From NCBI RefSeq assembly GCF_002007205.1, contig NZ_LAZS01000008.1:186001-250000 (forward strand): a DNA stretch of 64,000 nt, given 5' to 3'. The stretch comes from Ensifer adhaerens (GTDB taxonomy: Bacteria > Pseudomonadota > Alphaproteobacteria > Rhizobiales > Rhizobiaceae). The notes under the pieces were generated by a model, which was given only the letters and a program-made list of their open reading frames with translations, made no database searches and was not told where the DNA came from. Positions 53,387 to 62,156 of this stretch are shown piece after piece (the stretch's first letter is position 1; each line of letters begins with the position of its first letter). A program made the translations under genes and the position numbers.

Positions 53387-54942
53387 ACCGTACCAGCCCG
53401 CCCCGCATCCTGATCGTGCTTGCCCATTTCGACGAAACCCGAAATCCGAACGGCCGCCCCGACTTCATTCCGCAGGGAACCGGCCACCTGTTCCTGGCCG
53501 GGGCCTTCGCGCGCGACCGCGTCGACCTTCGCGTCTACAGCGAATTCCATGACGGTCCGCTCGTCGACGAGGCCGCCTTTGCCGAACTCGACATGCTGGT
53601 GCTGACCGGGGTGACCGCGGCCTTCGACCGGATGCGGCACCTGACGGCCTATGCCCGCACCAAGTCGCCCGGCTGCGTCGTCGTTGCCGGCGGACCGGTC
53701 GTGCGCAACCTGCCGGTTTCGAGCGCCGAGACCTTCGACTACGCCTGCGACGGCGACATCGAAGAAATGCAGTCGGTCATCGAAGAGGTCTTCGGCGCCT
53801 GGGCCCTATCCGAAACGATCCTGCCACGCTTCGACCTCGCCAACTGGCGCGGCCCGGTCAGCTACATCGAGACCAGCCGCTATTGCAATTTCAAGTGCAG
53901 CTTCTGCGCGCTGACCGCCGAGGGCCGGCGTTACCATAGCTACGACCCCAGCTATATCGAGGCACAGCTGCGCAACGCCCCGCCGAAGAAATACGTGCTC
54001 TTCATCGACAACAATTTCTACGGCAACAGCAAGGAGGTCTTTCATGCCAAGCTCGACCTCATCCGCTCGCTCTGGCGCCAGGGCCTCTTCGAAGGCTGGA
54101 TCGCGCTCGTCACCGGCGACTTCTTCCGCGATCCCGCCAATCTCGACGCGGTGCGGGCGGCCGGCTGTCTCGGCCTTTTCAGCGGCGTCGAGACGCTGAA
54201 CGAAGCGCAACTGAAACGCTACCAGAAAAAACAGAACCTGGTGGTGCCGCAACTGGAGGCGATCCAGACCTGTCTCAACGCCGGCGTCGCCTTCCAGTAC
54301 GGAATGATGTTCGATCCGTCGTCGCAGACGATGCAGGCGATGCAGGAGGAACTCGCCTTCATCACCGGCGAAAGCCGGATGCCGTTGCCGGCGTTTCTGA
54401 GCCTGACGATCCCGCTGCTCGGCACGCCGTTGTTCGACGAATGCGTCGCGGAGGGCCGCTTCCTGCCGTCAGCGAAACTGCGCGACATGGATGGGTTCAC
54501 GCTGATGACACGCCCCCTCGACGATCTCGACGACGTGGCCCTCTTTGCCCGCAAGCTGTCGCGCCTCGACGGCAACCGCGCGCGCATCCTGCGCCATTGC
54601 CTGGGATTTTATCGTAACTATCGCCACTCGCTTTCGGGACGGCAGATGATCCACCTGCTGGCCAACAGCCTGCGCCTCGCGCTCCCTTCAGTGCTGCATC
54701 GCCACGGCCTGCCGACGCGCTCGGGAAGCGACGAAAATCTCACCTATGTGACGACGTCGCAGCCGCTCGGCCCGCTCTATACGCCCGCCTTCCGCGTTGG
54801 CGAGGGTTTCCGTTCGCATTTTTCGCCGACGATGATCACCGACGCGTCTGGCGCTCTCGACCAAACCATCGCCCGAAACCTCGAATTTCGCGCCGGCGAG
54901 CGGCGAAGGGGCCTGACCGGCACCGAACATGCGCCCGGATGA
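53383..54942 (+). CDS. Radical SAM protein of unknown function
   Basis: A 519-residue radical SAM enzyme, of the B12-binding-type layout. The N-terminal domain (about 1-150) is Rossmann-like (RILIVLAHFDETRN, LDMLVLTGVTAAFDRM, CVVVAGGPVVRN). The radical SAM core (about 160-370) has the cluster motif CNFKCSFC, then FIDNNFYGNSKEVF, GLFSGVETLNEAQLKRYQKK and a C-terminal extension. I see no cobalamin DxHxxG motif, so B12 binding is uncertain. ATG 53383 overlaps the cyclase-ATPase stop, so the two proteins are co-translated. The substrate is unknown; peptide or lipid modification are the usual options. Confidence 0.87.
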   Translation: MNRTSPPRILIVLAHFDETRNPNGRPDFIPQGTGHLFLAGAFARDRVDLRVYSEFHDGPLVDEAAFAELDMLVLTGVTAAFDRMRHLTAYARTKSPGCVVVAGGPVVRNLPVSSAETFDYACDGDIEEMQSVIEEVFGAWALSETILPRFDLANWRGPVSYIETSRYCNFKCSFCALTAEGRRYHSYDPSYIEAQLRNAPPKKYVLFIDNNFYGNSKEVFHAKLDLIRSLWRQGLFEGWIALVTGDFFRDPANLDAVRAAGCLGLFSGVETLNEAQLKRYQKKQNLVVPQLEAIQTCLNAGVAFQYGMMFDPSSQTMQAMQEELAFITGESRMPLPAFLSLTIPLLGTPLFDECVAEGRFLPSAKLRDMDGFTLMTRPLDDLDDVALFARKLSRLDGNRARILRHCLGFYRNYRHSLSGRQMIHLLANSLRLALPSVLHRHGLPTRSGSDENLTYVTTSQPLGPLYTPAFRVGEGFRSHFSPTMITDASGALDQTIARNLEFRAGERRRGLTGTEHAPG

Positions 54943-55109
54943 GCACCTAAGGCTGTGCGTCAAAGTGCCCGCATCCCTGCAACCTCCAGTGCGTGAAGTT
55001 AGGTCGGCTTGGTAAGATTGGATTCAAACTTTTTGGGTAAGCTTCCGTTAGCTATTTCACACCTGTCGGCCGGCGATCGCCGTCGACCTTGTTTTGCGTA
55101 CGGGTGCCC

Positions 55110-56183
55110 ATGCGTCTTTCAGCTGCGACCGCGATCATCTTTGCCGGCCTCATTTCCGGCTGCTCCTCCAGTTCGAGCCTGGACACCATAGCCCCACGGC
55201 CCTCGCGCGAAACGACGAGTTCGGTCGCGATGTCGGCCGCACCGGTGCCGGCCGCCAGTGTCGGTCAGGTCGCATCGCGGGCCGCGCCGTCTCAAAACAT
55301 ACAGGACGCACCGCCGCAGGAAATGCTCGCCTGGGCGGGGCCGGTCCCGGAACCGGAGGCCTTCGCACCTGCGGCCAATACAACGACGACGACAACGACG
55401 CTCGCCGCGCCCGTTCCCGGCGCGCGCCCGGTCGCCTTCGTCGCGCCGGAAAATCCGGTGACGCAAGTGATGCCGCAGGGGCGCTCGCGGGTTTACGGTC
55501 ACCGCTTCCGCGACGCCAAGCCGATCAACTTCGGCCGTTCCACCAATCCGCGCAAGATGGCGGTGCACGGCGTCGACGTGTCGCGCTGGCAGGGCGAAAT
55601 CGACTGGGCGAAGCTGCGAACCCAAGGCGCGAACTTCGCCTTCATCAAGGCGACGGACGGCGGCGACCATCTCGACCCGATGTTCAAGAAGAACTGGCGC
55701 GCCGCCAAGGCGGCCGGCATCCGGCGCGGCGCCTATCACTTCTTCTACTGGTGCCGCACCGCCGGCGAGCAGGCGGACTGGTTCATCCGCAACGTGCCGC
55801 GCGAGCCGGGCGCGCTGCCGCCTGTGATCGACGTCGAGTACAACGGCGAATCCAGCTGCAAGCGCCGCCTGTCGGCGGAGCGCATTCGCGAAAAGATGCA
55901 GGTCTTCATGGACAAGCTGGAGGCCCATTACGGCCAGCGTCCGATCATCTACACGGCGCCGGACTTCTACGCCGACAACCTGCAGGGCGCGTTCCAGAAG
56001 TATCCGTTCTGGCTGAGGGCCGTGGCCCAGCATCCGTCCAAGGTTTATCCGAACCGCAAGTGGCTGTTCTGGCAGTATTCCGGCTCCGGCCTCTCGCATG
56101 GCGTCGACGGCAAGATCGACCTCAACGTCTTCCACGGCAGCGAAGGCCAATGGCACGACTGGCTGGAGGCGCGTGCGAACTGA
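55110..56183 (+). CDS. GH25 lysozyme-like lipoprotein
   Basis: A 357-residue lipoprotein: signal with lipobox ISGC (AATAIIFAGLISGCSSS), a disordered Ala/Pro/Thr linker to about residue 145 including a run of Thr, then a glycoside hydrolase family 25 catalytic domain. GVDVSRWQGEIDWAKLRTQG, FAFIKATDGGDHLDP, GAYHFFYWCR and the acid pair in PPVIDVEYNGE (Asp-x-Glu) are diagnostic. WLFWQYSGSG and the final IDLNVFHG also fit. It would cleave peptidoglycan MurNAc-GlcNAc bonds in the periplasm. ATG 55110 is chosen from the signal peptide; the ribosome site is weak. No lysis or secretion genes adjoin. Confidence 0.92.
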   Translation: MRLSAATAIIFAGLISGCSSSSSLDTIAPRPSRETTSSVAMSAAPVPAASVGQVASRAAPSQNIQDAPPQEMLAWAGPVPEPEAFAPAANTTTTTTTLAAPVPGARPVAFVAPENPVTQVMPQGRSRVYGHRFRDAKPINFGRSTNPRKMAVHGVDVSRWQGEIDWAKLRTQGANFAFIKATDGGDHLDPMFKKNWRAAKAAGIRRGAYHFFYWCRTAGEQADWFIRNVPREPGALPPVIDVEYNGESSCKRRLSAERIREKMQVFMDKLEAHYGQRPIIYTAPDFYADNLQGAFQKYPFWLRAVAQHPSKVYPNRKWLFWQYSGSGLSHGVDGKIDLNVFHGSEGQWHDWLEARAN

Positions 56184-56230
56184 GCCGACAGGCCCTCATC
56201 GCGCCCATACCAACCTGACGCCACGGCCTC

Positions 56231-56566
56231 TCAACTGGCGCGGGCCACTTTCGGCCCGCGATCGTTGATGCGGTCGAGGAACCGCCGATAGCCGGGATGC
56301 TCCTGCAACAGGCGCCGCCCGAGATCGGCGAGAAAATCGACGTCCTTCGGCTCGAGGCTCAGCCGGTTATGCAGGCCGAGGATCCGGCGCGCCAGCGCCG
56401 GCTCGGATAAGTCCGACAGCGCCAGCCTGACGATGTCGACATCGAGATCGCCGCAGCCGCGCTTGGCGCCGCCAAATCCGCATCGCCACTTCACCAGCTT
56501 GTTCCGCCAGGCGGGCAGATGATCGCGCAGCGCATCGAAGCTCTGAAGATTGGGGATGTTGATCAT
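56231..56566 (-). CDS. Conserved-looking hypothetical protein
   Basis: An 111-residue protein with plausible composition (MINIPNLQSFDALRDHLPAW, NKLVKWRCGFGGAKRGCGDL, DVDIVRLALSDLSEPALARR), mostly helical, with two Cys (WRCGFGGAKRGC) eight residues apart. I do not recognise a family. No clear ribosome site precedes the ATG. It lies between the GH25 gene (convergent) and a region containing a kinase remnant. Confidence 0.55.
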   Translation of the reverse strand: MINIPNLQSFDALRDHLPAWRNKLVKWRCGFGGAKRGCGDLDVDIVRLALSDLSEPALARRILGLHNRLSLEPKDVDFLADLGRRLLQEHPGYRRFLDRINDRGPKVARAS

Positions 56567-56664
56567 CGCATCGATGGCGGCGGCGATCGCATCGGGCGCC
56601 CTGGGGCTATCGACGGTTTCAGACAGGTCCCCGCCGATCCGGGTGGAGGCATCGACGACAGTTG

Positions 56665-56754
56665 CATGGCGGCTACGTCGACGTCGCGCGCTCTGCGTCC
56701 GGCGGCGCCTGCATGCGCATCGTGCTGCCGCTGGCGGCGGCCACTACGGTTTGA
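56665..56754 (+). pseudogene. Remnant of a histidine kinase C-terminus
   Basis: The frame from 56665 reads HGGYVDVARSASGGACMRIV then LPLAAATTV and a stop at 56752-56754. It matches the closing segment of two-component kinase ATPase domains (HGG-V-V-S--G-G-F-V-LPL). The preceding GLGL/IVEA part is absent or frame-shifted (VEA appears in another frame just upstream). Too short to function; a decayed fragment. Confidence 0.45.
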
Positions 56755-56762
56755 GAAGAACA

Positions 56763-56841
56763 AGCCCCGGAACCTTCCGCTGCCTGCGTTCCCCTTAAAT
56801 CGGTTAGGACATGGGGGAGACGACACGAAGGTTCCGGGGCT
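56763..56841. repeat. 15-bp inverted repeat after melA
   Basis: AGCCCCGGAACCTTC at 56763-56777 and its exact complement at 56827-56841, separated by 49 bases, 28 bases beyond the melA stop. It can form a long stem at the 3' end of the melA message, or be the ends of a small vanished element. Confidence 0.55.
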
Positions 56842-56868
56842 CGACGGCAGCCTGACCGGGAGAAGAAG

Positions 56869-58242
56869 TCAGGCGGCCTGGACCTTTTTCGACACGCGCG
56901 CCCATTCCGGGATCCAGTCGCGATGGGCAATCAGCAGGTCGTCGACGAGCGACCAGATCTGGTCGAGGTCGAGCTCGGCCGCGGTGTGCGGATCCATCAT
57001 CGCGGCGTGGTAGAGGTGCTCGCGGTTTTCGGTCACAAGCGCCTGCACCGTCAGTTCCTGGACGTTGATGTTGGTGCGGATCAGCGCCGTCAGCTGCGGC
57101 GGCAGATCGCCGATGAAGGTCGGCTGGATGCCTGAGGCATCGACCAGGCACGGAACCTCCGCGGCGCAGTTTTCCGGCAGCGAGGTGATGCAGCCGTTGT
57201 TCCTCAAGTTGCCGTAGATGACGGAGGGTTCGCCGGTCCAGACCGAATTCATGATCGAAGAGGCGTATTCGTGGCTCTCGGCCACTTCGATCTTTTCCGC
57301 TTCCTTGAAGGCGGCGGCCTGCCCCTTCCAGCGCTCGATTTGCTCGACACAGCGCTTCGGATATTCATCGAGCGGGATGCCGAACTTCTCGATCAGATCG
57401 GGACGGCCGTCCTTGATGAAATAGGGCGTGTATTCGGCGAAATGCTCAGAACTTTCGGTGACGAAGTAGCCGAGCCGCGTCAGCATCTCGTAGCGCACCT
57501 TGTTGGGGCAGCGCGGGTTCCAGTGGCTGGGCTTCGGGAAGCGGCCTTCGCGGTAGCCGCGCACCAGATCCGGATAGAGATTGCGGAAGCTGCCGTCGGC
57601 CTGTTTGTGTTCGAAGGTCAGGTAGAACGCCATGTGGTTGATGCCGGCGGCGCGGTAACGGATCTCCGACACCGGGATATCGAGATCGCGGGCCAGTTCG
57701 AAAGCCGTGCCCTGGACCGAGTGGCAGAGGCCGACCTGGCGGATCGTCGGATACTTCTGCGAGATCGCCCAAGTGTTGATCGCCATCGGGTTGACGTATT
57801 GCAACAGGATCGCATTGGGGCAGACCTCAAGCATGTTCTCGCAGATCTTCCAGAGATGCGGCACGGTGCGAAGTCCGCGCATGATACCGCCGACGCCGAG
57901 CGTATCGGCGATCGTCTGGCGCAGGCCGTATTTCTTCGGCACTTCGAAATCGGTCACCGTGCAGGGCTCGTAACCGCCGATCTGGAAAGCGACGACGACG
58001 AAATCGGCCCCTTCCAGCGCCTTCTTCTGGTTGGAATGGGTTTCGATCTTCGCCTTGACGCCGAGCGTGCGCACCAGCTTGCCGGCAACGATCTCGCTTT
58101 CGCCTAGGCGCTCAGGGTTGACGTCCATCAGCGCGATCGTCGCGGCCGACAGCGACGGCCGCTGCAGCACGTCGCCGATGATGTTCTTCATGAAGACGGT
58201 GGAGCCGGCGCCAATGAAGGTGATCTTGGGTTGTCTGGTCAT
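56869..58242 (-). CDS. melA: Alpha-galactosidase, glycoside hydrolase family 4
   Basis: A 457-residue GH4 enzyme using NAD+ and a divalent metal. The NAD motif is ITFIGAGSTVFMKN (residues 6-19). IGGYEPCTVTDFEVPKKYGL, QYVNPMAINTWA, GLCHSVQGTAFELA (metal-ligand Cys) and the RAAGINHMAFYL strand with the metal His are typical of the MelA subgroup that cleaves melibiose and raffinose. ATG 58242 follows GAGAGGCA. It is the last gene behind a peptide-type ABC transporter, exactly the melA-agp layout known in Sinorhizobium meliloti for alpha-galactoside use. Confidence 0.92.
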   Translation of the reverse strand: MTRQPKITFIGAGSTVFMKNIIGDVLQRPSLSAATIALMDVNPERLGESEIVAGKLVRTLGVKAKIETHSNQKKALEGADFVVVAFQIGGYEPCTVTDFEVPKKYGLRQTIADTLGVGGIMRGLRTVPHLWKICENMLEVCPNAILLQYVNPMAINTWAISQKYPTIRQVGLCHSVQGTAFELARDLDIPVSEIRYRAAGINHMAFYLTFEHKQADGSFRNLYPDLVRGYREGRFPKPSHWNPRCPNKVRYEMLTRLGYFVTESSEHFAEYTPYFIKDGRPDLIEKFGIPLDEYPKRCVEQIERWKGQAAAFKEAEKIEVAESHEYASSIMNSVWTGEPSVIYGNLRNNGCITSLPENCAAEVPCLVDASGIQPTFIGDLPPQLTALIRTNINVQELTVQALVTENREHLYHAAMMDPHTAAELDLDQIWSLVDDLLIAHRDWIPEWARVSKKVQAA

Positions 58243-58265
58243 GGATTGCCTCTCAATTCTAATGG

Positions 58266-59942
58266 TCATGCTGCCACATCGAAGGCGGCTTTCACGAGCC
58301 GTTCGGTGTAGGCGGTCTTGGGATTGGACAAAATTTCGCTCACCGGCCCTTCCTCGACGATCCTGCCATGCTGCATCACCACCACCCGGTGGCAAAGCGC
58401 GCGCACGACCTTGAGGTCATGGGAGATGAAAAGGTAGCTCAAGCCCCTCTCGTCCTGCAGCTTGCGCAGGAGTTCGATGATCTGGGCCTGGACGGAAAGG
58501 TCGAGCGCTGAGGTCGGCTCGTCGAGCAGGATGAATTCCGGTTCGAGCGCGATCGCCCGGGCAATGGCGATGCGCTGGCGCTGACCGCCGGAGAACTCGT
58601 GCGGAAAACGCGACAGGATGTTGCCGGGCATGCCGGCAGCAGCGAGCGCGTCGACCACCCGGTCGAGCCGCTCCTTGCGGTTCTCGCCGATACCATTGAC
58701 GATCAGGCCCTCCTCGATGATCTGGCCGATCGACATGCGCGGATTGAGCGAGGCGAAGGGATCCTGGAAGACGATCTGGATGCGCGAGCGCAAGGGCCGC
58801 ATCTGGGTCCGGTCCTTGTCATGGATCGGGATGCCGTCGAAGAAGATCTCGCCGCCATCGGGGTTGAGCAGGCGGATCAGCGCCTGGCCGAAGGTCGTCT
58901 TGCCTGAGCCGGATTCGCCCACAAGGCCGAGCGTTTCGTGCTTGCGCAGATTGAGGCTGAGCTTGTCGACCGCGACGAGTTCGGAGAACTCGGACCGGAA
59001 CAGGCCGCCCTTCTTCAGCATGAAGGAGACCTTCACATCCCGCCCGTCGAGTATGATCGGCGCATTGTCGGGCAGCGGCTTGGCCGCACCCGAGGGCTCC
59101 GACGAGAGCAGCCGTTTGGTATAGATATGGAGCGGATTGGCGAAGAGCGCCGCCGTGGTGTTGTGCTCCTTCACCTCGCCATACTGCATGACATAGACGT
59201 AGTCGGAGAACTGGCGCACGACTGTCAGGTCGTGGGTGATCAGGATCACCGCCATGCCGAGCTCGCGCTGCAGGTCGCGGATGAGGTTGAGGATTTGCGC
59301 CTGGACGGTGACGTCGAGCGCCGTCGTCGGTTCGTCGGCGATCAGCACGTCCGGGTCGTTTGCGAGCGCCATGGCGATCATCACCCGCTGACGCTGACCG
59401 CCGGAGAGTTGGTGCGGATACTGGTTGATGCGGAGTTCCGGATCCGGAATTTTGACGTGACGCAGCAGTTCGAGCGCCCGTTCGGTCGCAGCGCGGCGGC
59501 TCATCCGGCGGTGCGCGCGGATCGCCTCGATGATCTGCGACCCGACCGTATAGACCGGGTTCAGCGAACTCATCGGCTCCTGGAAGATCATCGCCAGCCG
59601 GTTGCCGCGCAAACCGCGACGTTCGCGTGGGGAGAATTTGAGCACGTCTCTACCGTCATATTCGATGCGCGACTGCGGGGCGATGGTAGCGCGCTTCGAC
59701 AGCAGTCCCATGACGCTGCGGGCCGTGACCGATTTGCCCGAGCCGGACTCGCCGACGATGGCGATGGTTTCGCCGCGGTAGAGCTGGAAGGACACGTCCT
59801 TTACCGCCTCCACCGTGCCGTGTTCGACCTTGAAACGAACCGCGACGTTGCGCGCGTCGATGATTGGCCGGCGGCCATCCCGTTCCGCAAGGTCCCTGCG
59901 CTCATTGGGAGCAGCCGTGAGGACGTCGATTGTCTCTGTCAT
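58266..59942 (-). CDS. ABC transporter ATP-binding protein with two fused ATPase domains (Opp/Dpp type)
   Basis: A 558-residue fusion of DppD- and DppF-like ATPases. Domain 1 has Walker [14 protein letters not shown], signature [15 protein letters not shown] and Walker [14 protein letters not shown]. Domain 2 has Walker [14 protein letters not shown], signature [15 protein letters not shown] and Walker [14 protein letters not shown]. It energises the two permeases upstream. By context it belongs to an alpha-galactoside (agp-type) importer, although the sequence family is that of oligopeptide transporters. It ends 23 bases before melA. Confidence 0.93.
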   Translation of the reverse strand: MTETIDVLTAAPNERRDLAERDGRRPIIDARNVAVRFKVEHGTVEAVKDVSFQLYRGETIAIVGESGSGKSVTARSVMGLLSKRATIAPQSRIEYDGRDVLKFSPRERRGLRGNRLAMIFQEPMSSLNPVYTVGSQIIEAIRAHRRMSRRAATERALELLRHVKIPDPELRINQYPHQLSGGQRQRVMIAMALANDPDVLIADEPTTALDVTVQAQILNLIRDLQRELGMAVILITHDLTVVRQFSDYVYVMQYGEVKEHNTTAALFANPLHIYTKRLLSSEPSGAAKPLPDNAPIILDGRDVKVSFMLKKGGLFRSEFSELVAVDKLSLNLRKHETLGLVGESGSGKTTFGQALIRLLNPDGGEIFFDGIPIHDKDRTQMRPLRSRIQIVFQDPFASLNPRMSIGQIIEEGLIVNGIGENRKERLDRVVDALAAAGMPGNILSRFPHEFSGGQRQRIAIARAIALEPEFILLDEPTSALDLSVQAQIIELLRKLQDERGLSYLFISHDLKVVRALCHRVVVMQHGRIVEEGPVSEILSNPKTAYTERLVKAAFDVAA

Positions 59943-59954
59943 GGTGCGTCCTCC

Positions 59955-61082
59955 TCAATAGGGATCGATGGCGTCGCGCAGGCCGTCGCCAAGGGCATTG
60001 AAGGCGAAGACCGTGACAAGCACGAAGGCGACGGGCGAGAGGATCCAGGGATAGGACCCGATGACGGAATAGGTTGACGTGTCCTGCAGCATCAGCCCCC
60101 AGGAAATCAGCGGCGGCTTGACCGCGAAGCCCAGGAACCCGAGGAAGGATTCCAAGAGCACCACCTGCGGGATCGACAGCGTGACGGCGACGATCACATG
60201 GCTCATCACGTTCGGCAGGATGTGCTGGAAGATGATGCGCCGGTCGCTGGCGCCGACGGCGATTGCCGCCCGCACGTAGTCGATGCGGGCAAGCGCCAGC
60301 GTCTTGCCGCGTACCTCGCGCGACATCTGCGCCCAGCCGAGCGCCGACATGACGATGATGACGAAGGCGAGGAAGACGTTGGTGGGTGCCGTCACCGGGA
60401 TCAGCGAAGTCAGCGCCAGATAGAGCGGCAGTTGCGGGAAGGCGAGCACCAATTCCACGAAGCGCTGGGTCCAGACGTCGAAACGGCCGCCGAAATCGCC
60501 CGACGCCATGCCGACGGTGGTGCCGACGACGGTCACGATCGAAACGACGATCAGTGCAATCATCAGCGAAATGCGCGATCCGACGAAGATGCGCGAGAGC
60601 ACGTCGCGGCCGAACTTGTCGGTGCCGAGCAGGTGCACCGGCGAACCATCGACCGCGCCGAAGAAATGGCGTTCGGCCGGGATCAGCCCGAAGAGGCGAT
60701 AGGGTGCGCCCTTGACGAAGAAACCGAGGATCTGCGGATTGTCGTAGTCAGGACCGATGATCGGCTGGAAGGTGATCGGGTCAAGCTCGGTGCCTTCGCT
60801 CAAGGGATAGCTGCGCGGCGAGAAGACGACGTTGCCGTCCTTGTCGGTGAAGCTGATCGCCTGCGGCGGCGCGAAGGCGACACCGGTCGCCTTCGGATCG
60901 ACCGGCGACAGGAAGTCGGCAAAGACCGCCATGAAGATCAAGAGGCCGACGAGCACGAGGCCGAGCATGCCGGTCCAGGAGCGCTTCAGCCGGCGCCAAA
61001 CGAGCGCCTGGTAGCTTTCATTGTGCTGCTCGTTCTTGGGTTCGACGACGAGCGGAAGGGTTGTTTGCATCTCGACGGTCAT
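59955..61082 (-). CDS. ABC transporter permease, DppC/OppC type
   Basis: A 375-residue permease with an N-terminal cytoplasmic tail and membrane segment (MLGLVLVGLLIFMAVFADFL), a periplasmic insert of about 100 residues, and five further segments. LLGTDKFGRDVLSRIFVGSR is the DppC signature, and the EAA loop reads YVRAAIAVGASDRRIIFQHI followed by LPN. ATG 61082 overlaps the stop of the first permease gene by four bases. It is the second permease of the alpha-galactoside-type importer. Confidence 0.92.
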   Translation of the reverse strand: MTVEMQTTLPLVVEPKNEQHNESYQALVWRRLKRSWTGMLGLVLVGLLIFMAVFADFLSPVDPKATGVAFAPPQAISFTDKDGNVVFSPRSYPLSEGTELDPITFQPIIGPDYDNPQILGFFVKGAPYRLFGLIPAERHFFGAVDGSPVHLLGTDKFGRDVLSRIFVGSRISLMIALIVVSIVTVVGTTVGMASGDFGGRFDVWTQRFVELVLAFPQLPLYLALTSLIPVTAPTNVFLAFVIIVMSALGWAQMSREVRGKTLALARIDYVRAAIAVGASDRRIIFQHILPNVMSHVIVAVTLSIPQVVLLESFLGFLGFAVKPPLISWGLMLQDTSTYSVIGSYPWILSPVAFVLVTVFAFNALGDGLRDAIDPY

Positions 61083-62089
61083 GCGTGAGCTCCTCCGAGA
61101 CGCACGCGCGGATCGAGCGCGGCAAGCAGCATGTCGGCGATGATGTTGCCGAGGATAAGGGTCGCCGATAGCACCAGCATGAAGGTGGCGGTGACATAGA
61201 CGTCGCCCACCCACATGGAGCCGACAATGGCGGGGCCGACGGTCGGCAGCGCGAAGATGATCGCGGTCTCGATCTCGCCGGTCAGCATGTAGGGCAGCAC
61301 GACGCCCTGGTACATGATCAGCGGATGCAGCGCGTTCGGAACAGCGTGGCGCATGACCACGGCACCTTCGCTCAAGCCCTTTGCCCGCGCCGTCTCGACA
61401 TATTGCGCGTTCAGAGTGTCCAAGAGATTGCCGCGCATCACCCGCATATTGTAGGCGAGCCCGCCGAAGGTGGCGATCGCCACGACCGGCCAGACATGTT
61501 TGACGAGGTCGACGAACTTGTCCCAGGACCAGGGCGCACCGCCATAGCGCGCCGAGTGGAAGCTGTTGATTTCGCTGACATTGAAGTGGAAGACGAGGAT
61601 GTAGACGATGATCAGCGCCATCAGGAAGCGCGGCACCGTCATGCCGAGGAAGGCGACAGTCGAAAGCAGGCTGTCGATCCAGGAATATTGCCGCGTCGCC
61701 GCAATGATGCCGAAGGAAATGCCGATCACCGACGCCAGGATGTGGCAGACGAGAGCCAGGGCCAAAGTGCGCGGCAGGCGCTCGCCGACGACATCGGCAA
61801 CCGGCTTGTTGTAGTAGAGGCTGTGGCCGAAATCGCCGCGCGTCAGGATGCCGGTCATCCAGTTGACGTACTGCACCGCCATCGGCCGATCGAGCCCATG
61901 CTCCTTGCGATAGGCCTGCGCCTGGGCTTCGGCTTCCTCATAGGACGCACCGCCCTGGTTGATGAGCTGCGAGCGGATATAGTCGCTGTAGTCTCCGGGC
62001 GGGGCCTGGATGATGGCAAACGTCGCGACGCTGAGGACAAGCAGCACCGGAATGGCAGAGGCGATGCGGACAAGCAGAAACCTGAACAT
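61079..62089 (-). CDS. ABC transporter permease, DppB/OppB type
   Basis: A 336-residue permease with six membrane segments. The N-terminus FRFLLVRIASAIPVLLVLSV, ATFAIIQAPPGD and GDFGHSLYYNKPVADVVGER are the DppB signature. The EAA loop is YVETARAKGLSEGAVVMRHA followed by VPNAL. AAGGAAA precedes ATG 62089. It lies 67 bp after the substrate-binding gene and overlaps the second permease gene. Confidence 0.92.
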   Translation of the reverse strand: MFRFLLVRIASAIPVLLVLSVATFAIIQAPPGDYSDYIRSQLINQGGASYEEAEAQAQAYRKEHGLDRPMAVQYVNWMTGILTRGDFGHSLYYNKPVADVVGERLPRTLALALVCHILASVIGISFGIIAATRQYSWIDSLLSTVAFLGMTVPRFLMALIIVYILVFHFNVSEINSFHSARYGGAPWSWDKFVDLVKHVWPVVAIATFGGLAYNMRVMRGNLLDTLNAQYVETARAKGLSEGAVVMRHAVPNALHPLIMYQGVVLPYMLTGEIETAIIFALPTVGPAIVGSMWVGDVYVTATFMLVLSATLILGNIIADMLLAALDPRVRLGGAHA

Positions 62090-62156
62090 GCCGTTTCCTT
62101 CTGTCGGTTGGGGTGACGGAGCGCTCCCCCGGCGAAGCCGGAGGAGCGGCTTGGCA

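Larger units (their letters stand above)
56567..56868. other. Gene-poor stretch with kinase remnant and inverted repeat
   Basis: No intact gene. It holds a 30-codon fragment resembling the end of a histidine kinase (56665-56754) and a 15-bp inverted repeat (56763-56841) just after the alpha-galactosidase stop. Confidence 0.5.
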
